A stretch of DNA of 64,000 nucleotides from positions 62,001 through 126,000 of the forward strand of contig NZ_ALAP01000103.1 in the NCBI RefSeq assembly GCF_000280905.1, read 5' to 3'. A model generated the notes under the pieces. That model was not told the DNA's origin, did no database searches, and was given only the letters and a program-made list of their open reading frames with translations. This DNA is from Streptomyces sp. AA1529. GTDB lineage: Bacteria; Actinomycetota; Actinomycetes; Streptomycetales; Streptomycetaceae. The position numbers and the translations under genes were made by a program. This document shows positions 8,157 through 19,000 of this stretch, piece after piece (within the stretch, counting starts at the first letter, position 1; every line of letters starts with the position of its first letter).

Positions 8157-9158
8157 ATGACCCGCGCGGCAGTGCTGGCCGGTATCGGAGCCTGCCTCCC
8201 GCCTCGGCTGGTCACCAACGCGGAACTCGCGGCGCGGCTGGACAGTTCGGACGAATGGGTGCGCTCGCGGACCGGAATCTCCCAGCGTTATCTGGCCGAC
8301 CCGTCCGTGCTCACCTCCGACCTGGCGGTCGGTGCGGGATCGCGGGCGCTGAAGTCCTCGGGGGACCCGCACGTCGATGCCCTGGTCGTGGCGACCACCA
8401 CGCCGGACCGGCCCTGTCCGGCCACCGCGCCGACCGTGGCCGGCAAGCTGGGACTCGGGCATGCCGCGGCGTTCGACGTATCCGCCGTCTGCTCCGGATT
8501 TCTCTACGGTCTGGCCTCCGGCGCCGGCCTGATCGCGGGCGGCATCGCCGAGCGCGTGCTGGTGATCGGAGCGGAGACGTTCTCCCGGATCCTGAACCCC
8601 GCCGACCGCTCCACCTCGGTGATCTTCGGGGACGGGGCCGGTGCCGCGGTGCTGCGCGCGGGCAGCACCGCGGAGGAGGGCGCGCTGGGCCCGTTCGACC
8701 TCGGCAGCGACGGCGAAGGGGCGGACCTGATCACGGTGCCGGCCGGTGGGCCTCCTCCGGAGGGTGCCTGGCCGGACCCGGTGCCGGACGACTACTACTT
8801 CACGATGCAGGGCAAGCGGGTCTTCTGGCTGGCGGTCCAGCGTATGGGCCAGAGCGCGCAGGCGGTCCTGGACCGTTCCGGCTGGCGGGCCGACGAGGTG
8901 GATCACCTTGTCGCGCACCAGGCGAATCACCGGATCACCCAGCGGCTGGCCGACGAGATCGGGCTGCCCCGCGAACGGGCTGTCAGCAACATCGCCGAGG
9001 TCGGCAACACGGCCGCTGCCTCCGTTCCGCTCGCGCTCGTCCACGCCCACGCCGCAGGGACGCTGAGGCCCGGCGATCGGGTGCTGCTGACGGCGTTCGG
9101 CGGTGGCCTCACGTGGGGCGCGACGACGCTCGTCTGGCCCGCTGTCGAGACGAGCTGA
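8157..9158 (+). CDS. redP: RedP, FabH-type ketosynthase III
   Basis: 333-residue KAS III. The catalytic Cys112 lies in DVSAVCSGF, and the HQANHRI and GNTAAAS segments supply the His and Asn of the triad. It condenses acetyl-CoA with malonyl-RedQ to start the acyl chain of the undecylpyrrole branch. It is the first gene of the long rightward operon. ATG 8157 is chosen because the conserved first strand (AVLAGIGACLP) starts straight after it. The frame extends upstream through the promoter repeats, which is not credible coding. Confidence 0.93.
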   Translation: MTRAAVLAGIGACLPPRLVTNAELAARLDSSDEWVRSRTGISQRYLADPSVLTSDLAVGAGSRALKSSGDPHVDALVVATTTPDRPCPATAPTVAGKLGLGHAAAFDVSAVCSGFLYGLASGAGLIAGGIAERVLVIGAETFSRILNPADRSTSVIFGDGAGAAVLRAGSTAEEGALGPFDLGSDGEGADLITVPAGGPPPEGAWPDPVPDDYYFTMQGKRVFWLAVQRMGQSAQAVLDRSGWRADEVDHLVAHQANHRITQRLADEIGLPRERAVSNIAEVGNTAAASVPLALVHAHAAGTLRPGDRVLLTAFGGGLTWGATTLVWPAVETS

Positions 9159-9222
9159 CCTTACGGACCGTGAGCGGCGCCGCCGGACCGGCAATGCCAC
9201 TGCGACCGAACCGAGGACGGCA

Positions 9223-9486
9223 ATGAAAACTCAGAAACTCATCAACGACTACATCGTCGATGTCTGGATGGGCGGCGACGCCGAAAGTCTGGAACCGGAC
9301 ACGCCGCTCACCGAACTCAACATCATCGATTCCATGGGGATATTCGACCTCGTCGGATTCCTGCAGCGGGAATTCTCCATCACCGTGCCCATGCGGGACG
9401 TGACGCTGAAGAACTTCCGATCGGTTCGCACGATCTCCGCGATGGTGGACCGGCTGCGGCAGGACGAGGAAGGGAACGCCGCATGA
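9223..9486 (+). CDS. redO: Peptidyl carrier protein RedO
   Basis: 87-residue carrier protein. The phosphopantetheine site is Ser37 in NIIDSMGIF. RedM loads it with L-proline, which RedW then oxidises to pyrrolyl-2-carboxyl before transfer to RedX. Its stop overlaps the redN start as ATGA. The size and the DSMG variant of the usual motif fit stand-alone PCPs of prolyl-loading systems. Confidence 0.92.
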   Translation: MKTQKLINDYIVDVWMGGDAESLEPDTPLTELNIIDSMGIFDLVGFLQREFSITVPMRDVTLKNFRSVRTISAMVDRLRQDEEGNAA

Positions 9487-11387
9487 CGGAACTGCAGAGT
9501 GACGACTCCGCGCGCGCCGCGCTGCACTCGCAGGTGGTCGGGATCGTCGCCGAGTGCACCCTGTACGACGCGTCGTGTCTCCAGCCCGACCTGCACTTCG
9601 AGGCCGACCTCGGCATCGACTCCGTCATCCTCGAATCGATCCTCGCCTCGCTCAGGGAGCACTTCGGCCTGCCGGGCGGACTCGGGGGGCGGGCGACCAC
9701 GCTCCGCGAACTCGTCTCCGTGGTGGCTGCCGAAGTGGACGCGGACAAGGCACTCCGGGCGGACGGCCCCGACACCGTCCTGACCGCTCTCGTGTCCGCG
9801 GCGATGCGGCAGACGCAGTACCGACGCGACCAACTCGACCTCGACGCCCACCTGGAACGGGACCTGGGCGTCGACTCCGTGGTCCTCACCGCGATCGTCG
9901 CCGAGGCAGCCGAGGAACTGGGTGTTCCCGGTGCCCTGCCGGGCGGCGAGGAGTCCACCACCCTGCGGGAGTTGAGCACCCGGCTGACAGCGGCCTGGCT
10001 GCCGGGTGCATCCGACCGCACCGCACCCGCCGCGGGGCACCCGGGGGCGAAGGGGGCCGATGCGCCGATACCCGGTACCGACGGTGCCGCGCGGGAGCCG
10101 GTCGCGCCGGTGGCATCCGAGGACGGCTGGGACAGCCGTTCGATGAAGGACTTCCTGGAGGAGCGCGACTCCGATCTGTTCGCCAAGACCCGGAGCTTCG
10201 GCGCCTACCTCCGCCGCCGCGAGGACGACCAGCTCTACTGGTACGGCATGCCGCTGCACTCCCGGTGTGCGAACCGCGCCGTCATCTTCGACGAACTGAC
10301 GGGCCGGAAGCGCGAGTTCCTGATGTTCGCCTCGAACAACTATCTGGGGCTCGCCAACCACCCCGAGGTGATCGAGGCCGTCTGCGAGGCCACGCGCAGC
10401 TACGGGGCCACGCACACGGGGTCCCGCTTCATCGGCGGCACGAACATGCTCCACAAGGAACTGGAGCGCCGGCTCGCGGCCTTCAAGCGACGGCCGGCCT
10501 GCATCGTCTATCCGGGCGGGTACGCCGCCAACCTGGGTGCGATCTCCGCGCTGGTCAAGAGCTACGACACGCTCGTCGTCGACAAGCTCAACCACATGAG
10601 CATCCTCGACGGCGCGAAGCTCTCCGGCGCCGCCCGGAGGATCTACCGGCACAACGACATGGCGGACCTGGAACGCGTCCTCGAGCGCGGCGCCGAGTCG
10701 TCCGGCGGCACCCTGATCGTCGCCGACGGCGTGTTCAGCATGCACGGCGACATCTGCGACCTGCCCGGCATCCTCCGGCTGGCCAGGACCTACGGTGCCC
10801 GCGTACTCATCGACGACGCACACGCCACCGGCGTCCTGGGCGCCCGCGGATCGGGCACGAGCGAACACTTCGGCCTCAAGGGCGAAGTGGACCTCGAACT
10901 GGGCACCATGAGCAAGGCACTGGCCGGCATGGGCGGCTTCGTCGTCGGTGACGAAGAGGTCGTCGAGTACCTCCGCTACTACTCCAACTCCTACGTCTTC
11001 GCCGCCAACATCCCGGCCGGCGTCGCCGCCGGCCTGATCGCGGCGATCGACGTGCTGGAAGCCGAACCCGAACGGGTCAAACGGCTGTGGACCAACATCG
11101 GCGCGCTCCGCACCCGGCTGCTCGATTCGGGGTTCGACCTGGAGAACTCCGAGAGCGCCATCCTGCCCATCCGAATCGGTGACGAACGGCAGGCCATGGA
11201 GATGGGGCGCGCGGTGCGTGCCCGGGGGCTGTTCTGCCAGACCGTCGTCTTCCCCGGCGTCCCGCTCGGGGACGCCAGGCTGCGGGTCAGCGTGACCTGC
11301 GAACACACCCCCGAGGACCTCGACCTCGCCGCGGACATATTCCGCGATGCGGCACGGGAGACCGGCGTCCTGCGGGCCGACCGGTGA
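9483..11387 (+). CDS. redN: RedN, tandem ACPs fused to alpha-oxoamine synthase
   Basis: 634 residues. ACP1 (about 10-85, Ser47 in GIDSVIL) and ACP2 (about 95-175, Ser132 in GVDSVVL) precede a PLP-dependent 5-aminolevulinate-synthase-like domain (about 240-634). In that domain DDAHATGVLG contains the cofactor-binding Asp and Lys478 in GTMSKALAG forms the Schiff base. It holds the pyrrolyl-beta-ketothioester and performs decarboxylative condensation with serine to build the second MBC ring. The linker between the ACPs and the synthase is Pro/Ala/Gly-rich. Its stop overlaps a GTG of the redM frame by four bases. Confidence 0.94.
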   Translation: MTELQSDDSARAALHSQVVGIVAECTLYDASCLQPDLHFEADLGIDSVILESILASLREHFGLPGGLGGRATTLRELVSVVAAEVDADKALRADGPDTVLTALVSAAMRQTQYRRDQLDLDAHLERDLGVDSVVLTAIVAEAAEELGVPGALPGGEESTTLRELSTRLTAAWLPGASDRTAPAAGHPGAKGADAPIPGTDGAAREPVAPVASEDGWDSRSMKDFLEERDSDLFAKTRSFGAYLRRREDDQLYWYGMPLHSRCANRAVIFDELTGRKREFLMFASNNYLGLANHPEVIEAVCEATRSYGATHTGSRFIGGTNMLHKELERRLAAFKRRPACIVYPGGYAANLGAISALVKSYDTLVVDKLNHMSILDGAKLSGAARRIYRHNDMADLERVLERGAESSGGTLIVADGVFSMHGDICDLPGILRLARTYGARVLIDDAHATGVLGARGSGTSEHFGLKGEVDLELGTMSKALAGMGGFVVGDEEVVEYLRYYSNSYVFAANIPAGVAAGLIAAIDVLEAEPERVKRLWTNIGALRTRLLDSGFDLENSESAILPIRIGDERQAMEMGRAVRARGLFCQTVVFPGVPLGDARLRVSVTCEHTPEDLDLAADIFRDAARETGVLRADR

Positions 11388-11413
11388 GCGAACAGGAGGG
11401 ATGGGGAACAACC

Positions 11414-13012
11414 ATGGACACACCTCCCACGGTGATCCGCCTGCGCCGCGACTTCCCCCAGGAACACGCCGAGCGCCCCGCCCTCGTCGGTACCGAGCAG
11501 CTGACGTACGGTGAGCTCACCGCGCGGGTCGACGCCCTCTCCGTCCGGCTGCTCGATCTCGGCGTCCGGCCCGGCGACCGGACAGCCGTCTGGATGGACA
11601 AGCAGCCCCGCTACGCGGAGGCCATCCTCGCCACACTCGACGTCGGCTGCGCCTACGTGCCGCTCGACGGGGGGCAGCCCGGGCAGCGGGTGCGGACCAT
11701 CCTCGCCGACGCCGAACCGGTCGTCCTGTTCACCGACGCGCGGCACCTGGCCGCCCTGCACGACGAACCACTGCCCTCCTCGCTCGGGCTGATCGTCGTC
11801 GACGACGAGGCACCCCCGACAGCGGTCGGCGGCGTTCCCGTGCGCTCCTGGCGGGAGTTCGCCGAGGCCGCAGCGCACCGGATCACCCTGCTGCCCTCGC
11901 TCAGTCCCACCGACCTCGCGGCGATCCTCTACACCTCCGGATCCACCGGGGCCCCGAAAGGGGTGCGCCTCTCCCATCGGAACCTCGCCAACTTCGTCGG
12001 CTGGGCGGCTGCCGAACTGGACGTCGGGCCCGGGGACGTGTTCGCGAACCACGCCTCCTTCAATTTCGATCTGAGCACCTTCGACCTGTTCACCGCGCTC
12101 ACCGTGGGCGCAGCCGTGTGGATCGTCGACGACTCGGCGGCCCGGGACGTCACCGCACTGGCGGCAGGGATCAGGGAGCACGGCGTCACCGTGTGGTATT
12201 CGGTTCCCTCCATACTGGGCCTGCTCACCGCGTCCGGAGCGCTCACCCCCGCCGATGCCCGCTCCCTGCGCTATGTGCTCTTCGCCGGCGAGGTCTTCCC
12301 GATACCCCGGCTGCGGGCTCTGGCGGAGCTGCTGCCGGAGGAGACCGCGCTCTACAACCTCTACGGGCCGACGGAGACCAACGTCTGCGCCTTCCACCGG
12401 GTCCGCCCCGAGGACCTGGAGCGCCGCACCCCCGTCCCCATCGGCGGACCGGTCACCGGTGCCGGGCTCTGCGTGGAGGACGACCACGGGGCGCCCGTCT
12501 CGGAGCCGGGTGTGATCGGCCACCTCGTCGTGGAGGGGGTCTGTGTCACCCCGGGCTACTGGCGCCGCACCGCGGACCCGGCCACCGCCTTCCACTGCGC
12601 GGGCCGCCATCCCACCGGCGACCTGGTCAGCTACGAGGAGGACGGCCGACTGGTCTATCGCGGCCGGGAGGACCGCATGGTCAAACTCTCCGGCTACCGG
12701 ATCGAACTGGGGGAGATCGAGGCCGCCGCACAGCACCATCCCGACATCGCCGACGCGGCGGTGCTCCTGGCCGGAGAGGGTCCGCAGGCCCGCCTCGCGC
12801 TCTACTACACGCTCCGCCCGGGCGCGCCCAGGCCCAGCCTGGTCCAGCTCAAGCAGCACTGCGCGCGGTGGCTGCCGACCTACATGCTGCCCCACACCGC
12901 GACGTGTCTCGACCAACTGCCCCGCAACGCAAACGGCAAAGCCGACTACCGCCGGTTGGCGAACGGGACGGCACGGCCCATCGCGGCGCCGACCGGCGCG
13001 GCTCGACAGTGA
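11414..13012 (+). CDS. redM: L-prolyl adenylating enzyme RedM
   Basis: Stand-alone adenylation enzyme of about 532 residues with the standard cores: LYTSGSTGAPKG (A3), YGPTETN (A5), the hinge GYRIELGEIE (A8) and NANGKADYRR (A10 Lys). It activates L-proline and loads RedO. Two starts are possible. GTG 11384 gives a 4-base overlap with redN but has no ribosome-binding site; ATG 11414 follows AGGAGGG at 11394-11400 with a long spacer. I prefer 11414; the ten residues in question are not conserved-looking. Confidence 0.92.
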   Translation: MDTPPTVIRLRRDFPQEHAERPALVGTEQLTYGELTARVDALSVRLLDLGVRPGDRTAVWMDKQPRYAEAILATLDVGCAYVPLDGGQPGQRVRTILADAEPVVLFTDARHLAALHDEPLPSSLGLIVVDDEAPPTAVGGVPVRSWREFAEAAAHRITLLPSLSPTDLAAILYTSGSTGAPKGVRLSHRNLANFVGWAAAELDVGPGDVFANHASFNFDLSTFDLFTALTVGAAVWIVDDSAARDVTALAAGIREHGVTVWYSVPSILGLLTASGALTPADARSLRYVLFAGEVFPIPRLRALAELLPEETALYNLYGPTETNVCAFHRVRPEDLERRTPVPIGGPVTGAGLCVEDDHGAPVSEPGVIGHLVVEGVCVTPGYWRRTADPATAFHCAGRHPTGDLVSYEEDGRLVYRGREDRMVKLSGYRIELGEIEAAAQHHPDIADAAVLLAGEGPQARLALYYTLRPGAPRPSLVQLKQHCARWLPTYMLPHTATCLDQLPRNANGKADYRRLANGTARPIAAPTGAARQ

Positions 13013-13027
13013 CGGAGACGAACGACA

Positions 13028-16000
13028 GTGACTCCAGAACCGATCGAGACGCATTGGCAGGGAGCGGAGCCGGCCACCGTCGCCGGTCTGCTGCGCCGAC
13101 GTCTCGAACTGACGCCGCACGCGGTCGCCTACCGGTTTCTCTCCGACACCGGTGGTACGAGCGAGTCCTGGGACTACGCCGAACTGGACCGCCGCGCACG
13201 GGCGGTCGCAGCACACCTCCAGCAGGCGCGCCTGGAGGGCGAGCCGGTGCTGCTGCTGCACCCGCCGGGGCTCGACTACATCGCCTCGTTCTTCGGATGC
13301 CTGTACGCGGGCGCCGTGGCCGTGCCCGCCTACCCGCCGCAGAGCGCCAGGTTCGGGCAGACCGTGCAGCGGCTGGCCGGCATCGCCCGCGACTCGGGCG
13401 CCACCCACGCCCTCACCACCCGCGCGGTCAGGGACGCCGCGCACGGTACACCGGAGGAGGCGGCCCGGCTGGGACTCGACCGGCTGTGCTGGGTGACCGA
13501 GGACGAACTGCGCGACGCCCAGGCCGACCGGTGGGCCGAGCCGTCCACCACGAGCGAGTCGCTTGCCTTCCTCCAGTACACGTCCGGCTCGACCGCCGCT
13601 CCCAAGGGCGTCATGGTCAGCAACGGGAACCTCGTCCGCAATCTGCGCTCCTCCCATCTGCGACTGGAACTGGACTCCGCGGCGGGCATGGTCTCCTGGC
13701 TGCCGCCGTACCACGACATGGGGCTCATCGGAGGGTTGCTCACCCCGATGTACGGAGGGTTCAGCTCCCATCTGATGGCCCCCATGACCTTCGTGCAGCG
13801 GCCCCTGCTGTGGTTGGAAACCCTCTCCGAGACCCGCGCGTCGATGAGCGTGGCACCCAACTTCGGATTCGAGCAGTGCCTCCGGCGGATCACCGAACAG
13901 CAGCGCGATGCTCTCGACCTGCGTGACTGGCGGCTGGCGCTGAACGGAGCCGAACCGGTCCGCGCCGACACACTGGAGCGGTTCGCCGGCTACTTCGGTC
14001 CCGCCGGCTTCGACCGCCGGGCCCTCGTGCCCTGCTACGGCCTCGCCGAGGCAACCCTGATGGCGACCGGTATCGGACCGGGGGAGCCACCCACCGAGCG
14101 GTCCGTCGACGCTCGGGCGCTGGCGACGGGCGCGGTGCTGGACGCCGGGCCGGAATGCGACCGCGTCACCCGTGTCGTCGGCTGCGGTCCGGCCGTTCCC
14201 GACGCCCGGGTCGCCGTCGTCGATCCCGCGGAGCGGCAGCGCGTCGAGTCCGACCGGATCGGTGAAGTCTGGCTCGCCGGACCCAGCGTGGCCCTCGGCT
14301 ACTGGAACCGTCCCGGACTGAGCGCCGAGACGTTCGGCGCACAGCTGGCGGACGAACCGGGACGGAGCTGGCTGCGCACCGGTGACCTGGGCTTCCAGCA
14401 GGACGGCCAGCTCTATCTGGTCGGCCGCACCACGGACATGGTCGTCGTCCAGGGACGCAACGTGTACCCGCACGACGTCGAGCTCACCGTGGAGCAGGCG
14501 AGTGAAGCCGCCCGCCCCGACTGCGGCGCCGCATTCGGGCTGCCGACTCCCGGCGGGGAACAGCTCGCCCTGGTCTACGAGGTCGGCCGCGGCACCGAGG
14601 ACCTCGCCGCGGTACTGGCGCGGCTGCGCACCGCGCTTGCCGAGGAGCACGAGATCTCTCCGCACACGCTTGCGTTGGTGCGGCACTCTTCGGTGTCCAA
14701 GACCACCAGCGGCAAGGTCCAGCGCCAGACGACCCGGCGGGACTTCCTCGACCTGCGGATGTCGGTGGTGGCCGCGAGCGTGGCCCGCGACGCCGGAGCG
14801 CCCACCGGGGACACCGGTGTGCCGCCGCGGAGCCCGGAACTTTCCGGACTGTCCGTCACGGCCCGCCGCTCCCGGATCACCGCGCTCGTCCGGGAAGCGA
14901 TCGAGGAAGCCGGCGGCTCGGCGACCGAAGCCGGACCGGAGCAGGGCGATCTCGCCTCCCTCGGGTTCGACTACCCACGGTTGCTGGAGTTGGTGGCGGT
15001 CCTCGAACAGCGCCTCGGGGTCCGGGTCGCCGTCGGCGAACTGCTGGTCGCCCCGGAGGTGGACACGCTGGTCGAGCTGTGCTTGGACGAGTTGCGCGGC
15101 GCCCGGCAGCAGCCCGCGCCCGGCGGCTCCGACCGGCAGGCCGCGTTGCGGGGCGCCGGCGCCGGCCGGGAGACGAACGGAGAGGAACTCGAAGCCTGGC
15201 TGCACGAGCGGGTGGCCCACCGTCTCGGTCTCCCGGTCTCGGTGGTCGACCCCACCCGGACACTCTCCTCGCTGGGGCTCGACTCCAAGCAGGCGGTGGC
15301 CGTCGCGTCGGAGCTCGGTGAGCGGCTCGGCCGCCGACTGCCCACCGGGGCCGTCTTCGACCACCCCACCATCCGGGACCTGGCCGCACGCTTCGGTACC
15401 GGACACCCCGCGCACGCTTCCGCCGTCCCGCGGCGTGGCGGGCCGGCCGACCCGGACGAGCCCATCGCCATCGTCGGCATCGGATGCCGCTTCCCCGGCG
15501 CCCCGGACCTGGACAGCTACTGGCGGCTGCTGCTCGACGGCCGGGACGCCGTCGGTGAGATACCGCCCGGACGGTGGAACCCGCGGGAAGCGGGCACCTC
15601 GGACCAGGGGGGCTTTCTCGATGCGGTGGACGAGTTCGACGCCCGGTTCTTCGGCATCTCGGCGCGCGAAGCACTCCGCATGGATCCCCAGCAGCGCATG
15701 CTGCTGGAGGTCGCCTGGCAGACGTTCGAGGACGCGGGCATCGCGCCCGACCGGCTGGCCGGCAGCGACACCGCCGTCGTCGTCGGGGTGAGCAGCCAGG
15801 ATTACGGGCAGCTGCAACTCGCCTCTCCCCGCGAGACCGATGTCTACGCGGCGACGGGCAACGCTCCCGCGATGGCGGCGAACCGGCTCTCCTACTTCTT
15901 CGACCTACGCGGCCCCAGCTTCGTCGTGGACACCGCCTGCTCGGCATCCCTTGCGGGGGTGCACATGGCCTGTCAGAGCCTGCGGCGGGGAGAGAGCCGG

Positions 16001-19000
16001 ATCGCGCTGGCCGGGGGAGCCAATCTGCTGCTCGCTCCCGGTCTGTCGGCAGCGCTTCTCGACGGGGAGATGCTCTCGCCGGGCGGTCGCTGCCGCACCT
16101 TCGACGACGCGGCGGACGGCTATGTGCGCGGCGAGGGCGTCGGCCTGCTCTGCCTCAAGCCGCTCTCGGACGCGCTGGCGGACGGCGACCGGATCCATGC
16201 GACCGTCACCGGGTCGGCCCTGGCGCACGGCGGCCGCGGCAACGGCCTGACCGCACCGCGGAGCTCGGCCCAGCGCACGGTCATCACCGGCGCGCTCGCC
16301 CAGGCCGGGGTGGAGCCCGCCCGGATCGACTACGTCGAGGCGCACGGCACCGGCACCCCGTTGGGGGACCCGGTCGAATGGGAAGCACTCGCCGAGGTCT
16401 ACGGCGGCACCGAGCGCAAGGAGCCGTGTCTCGTCGGTTCGGTCAAGACCAACATCGGACACCTGGAGGCGGCCGCCGGCGTGGCCGGTCTGATCAAGGC
16501 GGCGCTGGTCGTCGGCCGTCGCGAGGTTCCGCCGCTGCTGCACCTGGAGAAGCCGAACCGGCTGCTGGACTGGGAGGCCTCGGGACTGTCCGTGCCCACC
16601 CGGCGCCGGTCCCTGCCGTCACGGGACACCGCCCGGGCCGGCGTGAGCTCGTTCGGCTTCGGCGGCACCAACGTCCATCTGATCGTCGAAGCGCCGCCCG
16701 CGGGCCCGTCCACGGCCGGAGCAGCGCGGGAGGAGGAGCCGGTGACCGTCCCCCGCCCCGCACACACGTTGTGCCTGTCCGCGCACACCTCCTCGGCCCT
16801 CACCACTCTCGCCCACCGGTACCGCACCCATGTGGCGGCGCACCCGGACGCGCCCCTCGCCGGCCTGTGCCGTACGGCGAACACCGGCCGCACGCACCTC
16901 GGGCAGCGGGCCGCGGTGACCTTCGGCACGGCCGCCGAACTCGATTCCGGGCTCTCGGCGCTGGCGTACGGGGAAGCTTCGACGGCGGTGGCCAGGGGCG
17001 GCGCGGGGCGCCCGGTGCCCAGGGTGGCGTTCCTCTTCAGCGGCCAGGGCACCCAGTATCCGGGCATGGGGCGCGAACTGTACGAGTGCCATGGCGCCTT
17101 CGCTGACACGCTGGACCGCGCCGAGCGGATCGCCCGGCCGCTGCTCGGCGTCTCGCTGCGCGACCTCCTCTTCGACGAGGACGGCGGAGAGCGGCTCCGG
17201 CGCACCGAGTACTGCCAGCCCGCCCTGGTCGCCTTCTCCGTGGCACTGGCCCGGGTCTGGGCATCCGCGGGAGTACGGCCCGGCGCGGTGCTGGGCCACA
17301 GCGTCGGCGCCATCGGCGCGGCCTGCGTGTCCGGTGTGCTCTCCTTGGAGGACGCGCTCACCCTCGCCGTCGAGCGGGGCAGGCTCATGGGGGCGCAGCC
17401 CGGCGAAGGGCGCATGGTCGCCTGCCTGGGCGAGAGCGACGCCGTCCGCACCGCGGCAGCGGACTTCCCGTGGGTCTCGGTCGCGGCCGTCAACGCCGAC
17501 CGGCATCTGGTTCTCTCGGGGCCCACCGACGACATCCGGGCCGTGCGCGAGCGGCTCGAGGAACAGCAGACCGACGTGCGCATGCTGACCGTCTCGCATG
17601 CTTTCCACTCCCGGCTCATGGACGGGGCCGCGGCACCGCTGCGGGAGGCGCTCGAGGGTCTCGCCTTCGACCGGCCGGCCATCCCCTGGGTGTCGGACGC
17701 CACCGGCGAACTCGCCGGCGAGGTGGATGCCGACTACTGGGTGCGCCACATGCTGGGCACCGTCCGGTTCGCCGATGCCTTCGCCACGCTGCGCGGGCTG
17801 GGGTACGACGCGTTCGTCGAGGTGGGGCCGCATCCTGCGCTGCTCTCCTCGGGCCGGGCTCTGACGCAGGATCGGGCGACGGACTCCGGAGAGCTGCTGT
17901 GGCTGCCGTCCGCGCGTCGGGACAGGGGCGAGTGGGCGACACTCCTCGGGTCGCTCGGCCGGCTGCACTGCGCGGGCGGCGACATCGACTGGCGGGGCCT
18001 CGACCCGGAGGACGCGCAGCCGACGGTCCCCGCGCCGCACACCGTCTTCGAGCGTGAAGCGTATTGGTTCACGCCGTCGGCCGCGGAACCGGCAGCCGGT
18101 GGCGGCCCGCGGCACCCGGAGACCGCCGGGCACGACGGGGCGGGACTGCCCGGGGGAGGGGAGTTCCCCGGTGCCACCGGCCGTGCCCCTTCGCCGCCGG
18201 CCGCCTCGTCCGGGCCGTCGTCCGGCGACCCCGCCGGGATGCGCCTGGCTCGCGACGGGGTGGCTGCCGAGGACGGCGCCACTTCGGGAGTCGCCGAGGT
18301 CGTACTCGACAGCGTCGCCCGGGTGTGCGGATTTCCCGCCGCGCAGATACCCCTGCATGCCCGGCTCGTCCTGGACCTGGGTCTCGACTCCCTGATGCGG
18401 ACCGATCTCCAGCGCAGGATCTCCGCCCGCTTCCCTCTCGAGGCGGAGCGACTGCGGCACAGCCTTCCGGACGAGCCCACGGTGCGGGACGTGATCGACC
18501 TGCTGCTGTCCGCGGGCGCCGGGGGCAGCGTGGCGGGACTCCCGGCGGATCCGTCCGCGGCAGGTCCGGGGCGAGCCGCGGCCCCGGGCGACCTCCCGTC
18601 GCACCCGGCCGTGGAGCCGCAGCTCCCGGTGCGGCAGGAGTACGCGATCGAGGAGTGGCAGGAGTACGCGGAGCTCCAGGACCGGCTTCGGCAGACCGTC
18701 GCGCACGGGGAGAACCCCTACGGTCGCACGCACGAAGGGTTCAACTCCGGCATCGTCACCGTCGACGGCCGCGAGGCCGTGAACTTCGCCGCATTCAACT
18801 ACCTCGCGCTCTCCCACCATCCGCGGGTGCGCCAGGCGGCCAAGGACGCCATCGACACCTACGGGACCTCCAGCTCGGCGACACCGCTGCTGTTCGGGGA
18901 GACCCCGTTGCACCACGAACTCGACGCCGAGATCGCCTCGTTCCTGGGCACCGACGACGCCATCGTCTTCGCCGGCGGACACGCCACCAACGTGGCCACG

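Noticed and set aside
10991..15817. A 1608-codon open frame on the minus strand opposite redL, redM and redN
   Set aside because: Its translation is a compositional shadow of the plus-strand synthase genes, which have intact motifs; long antisense frames are common at this GC content.
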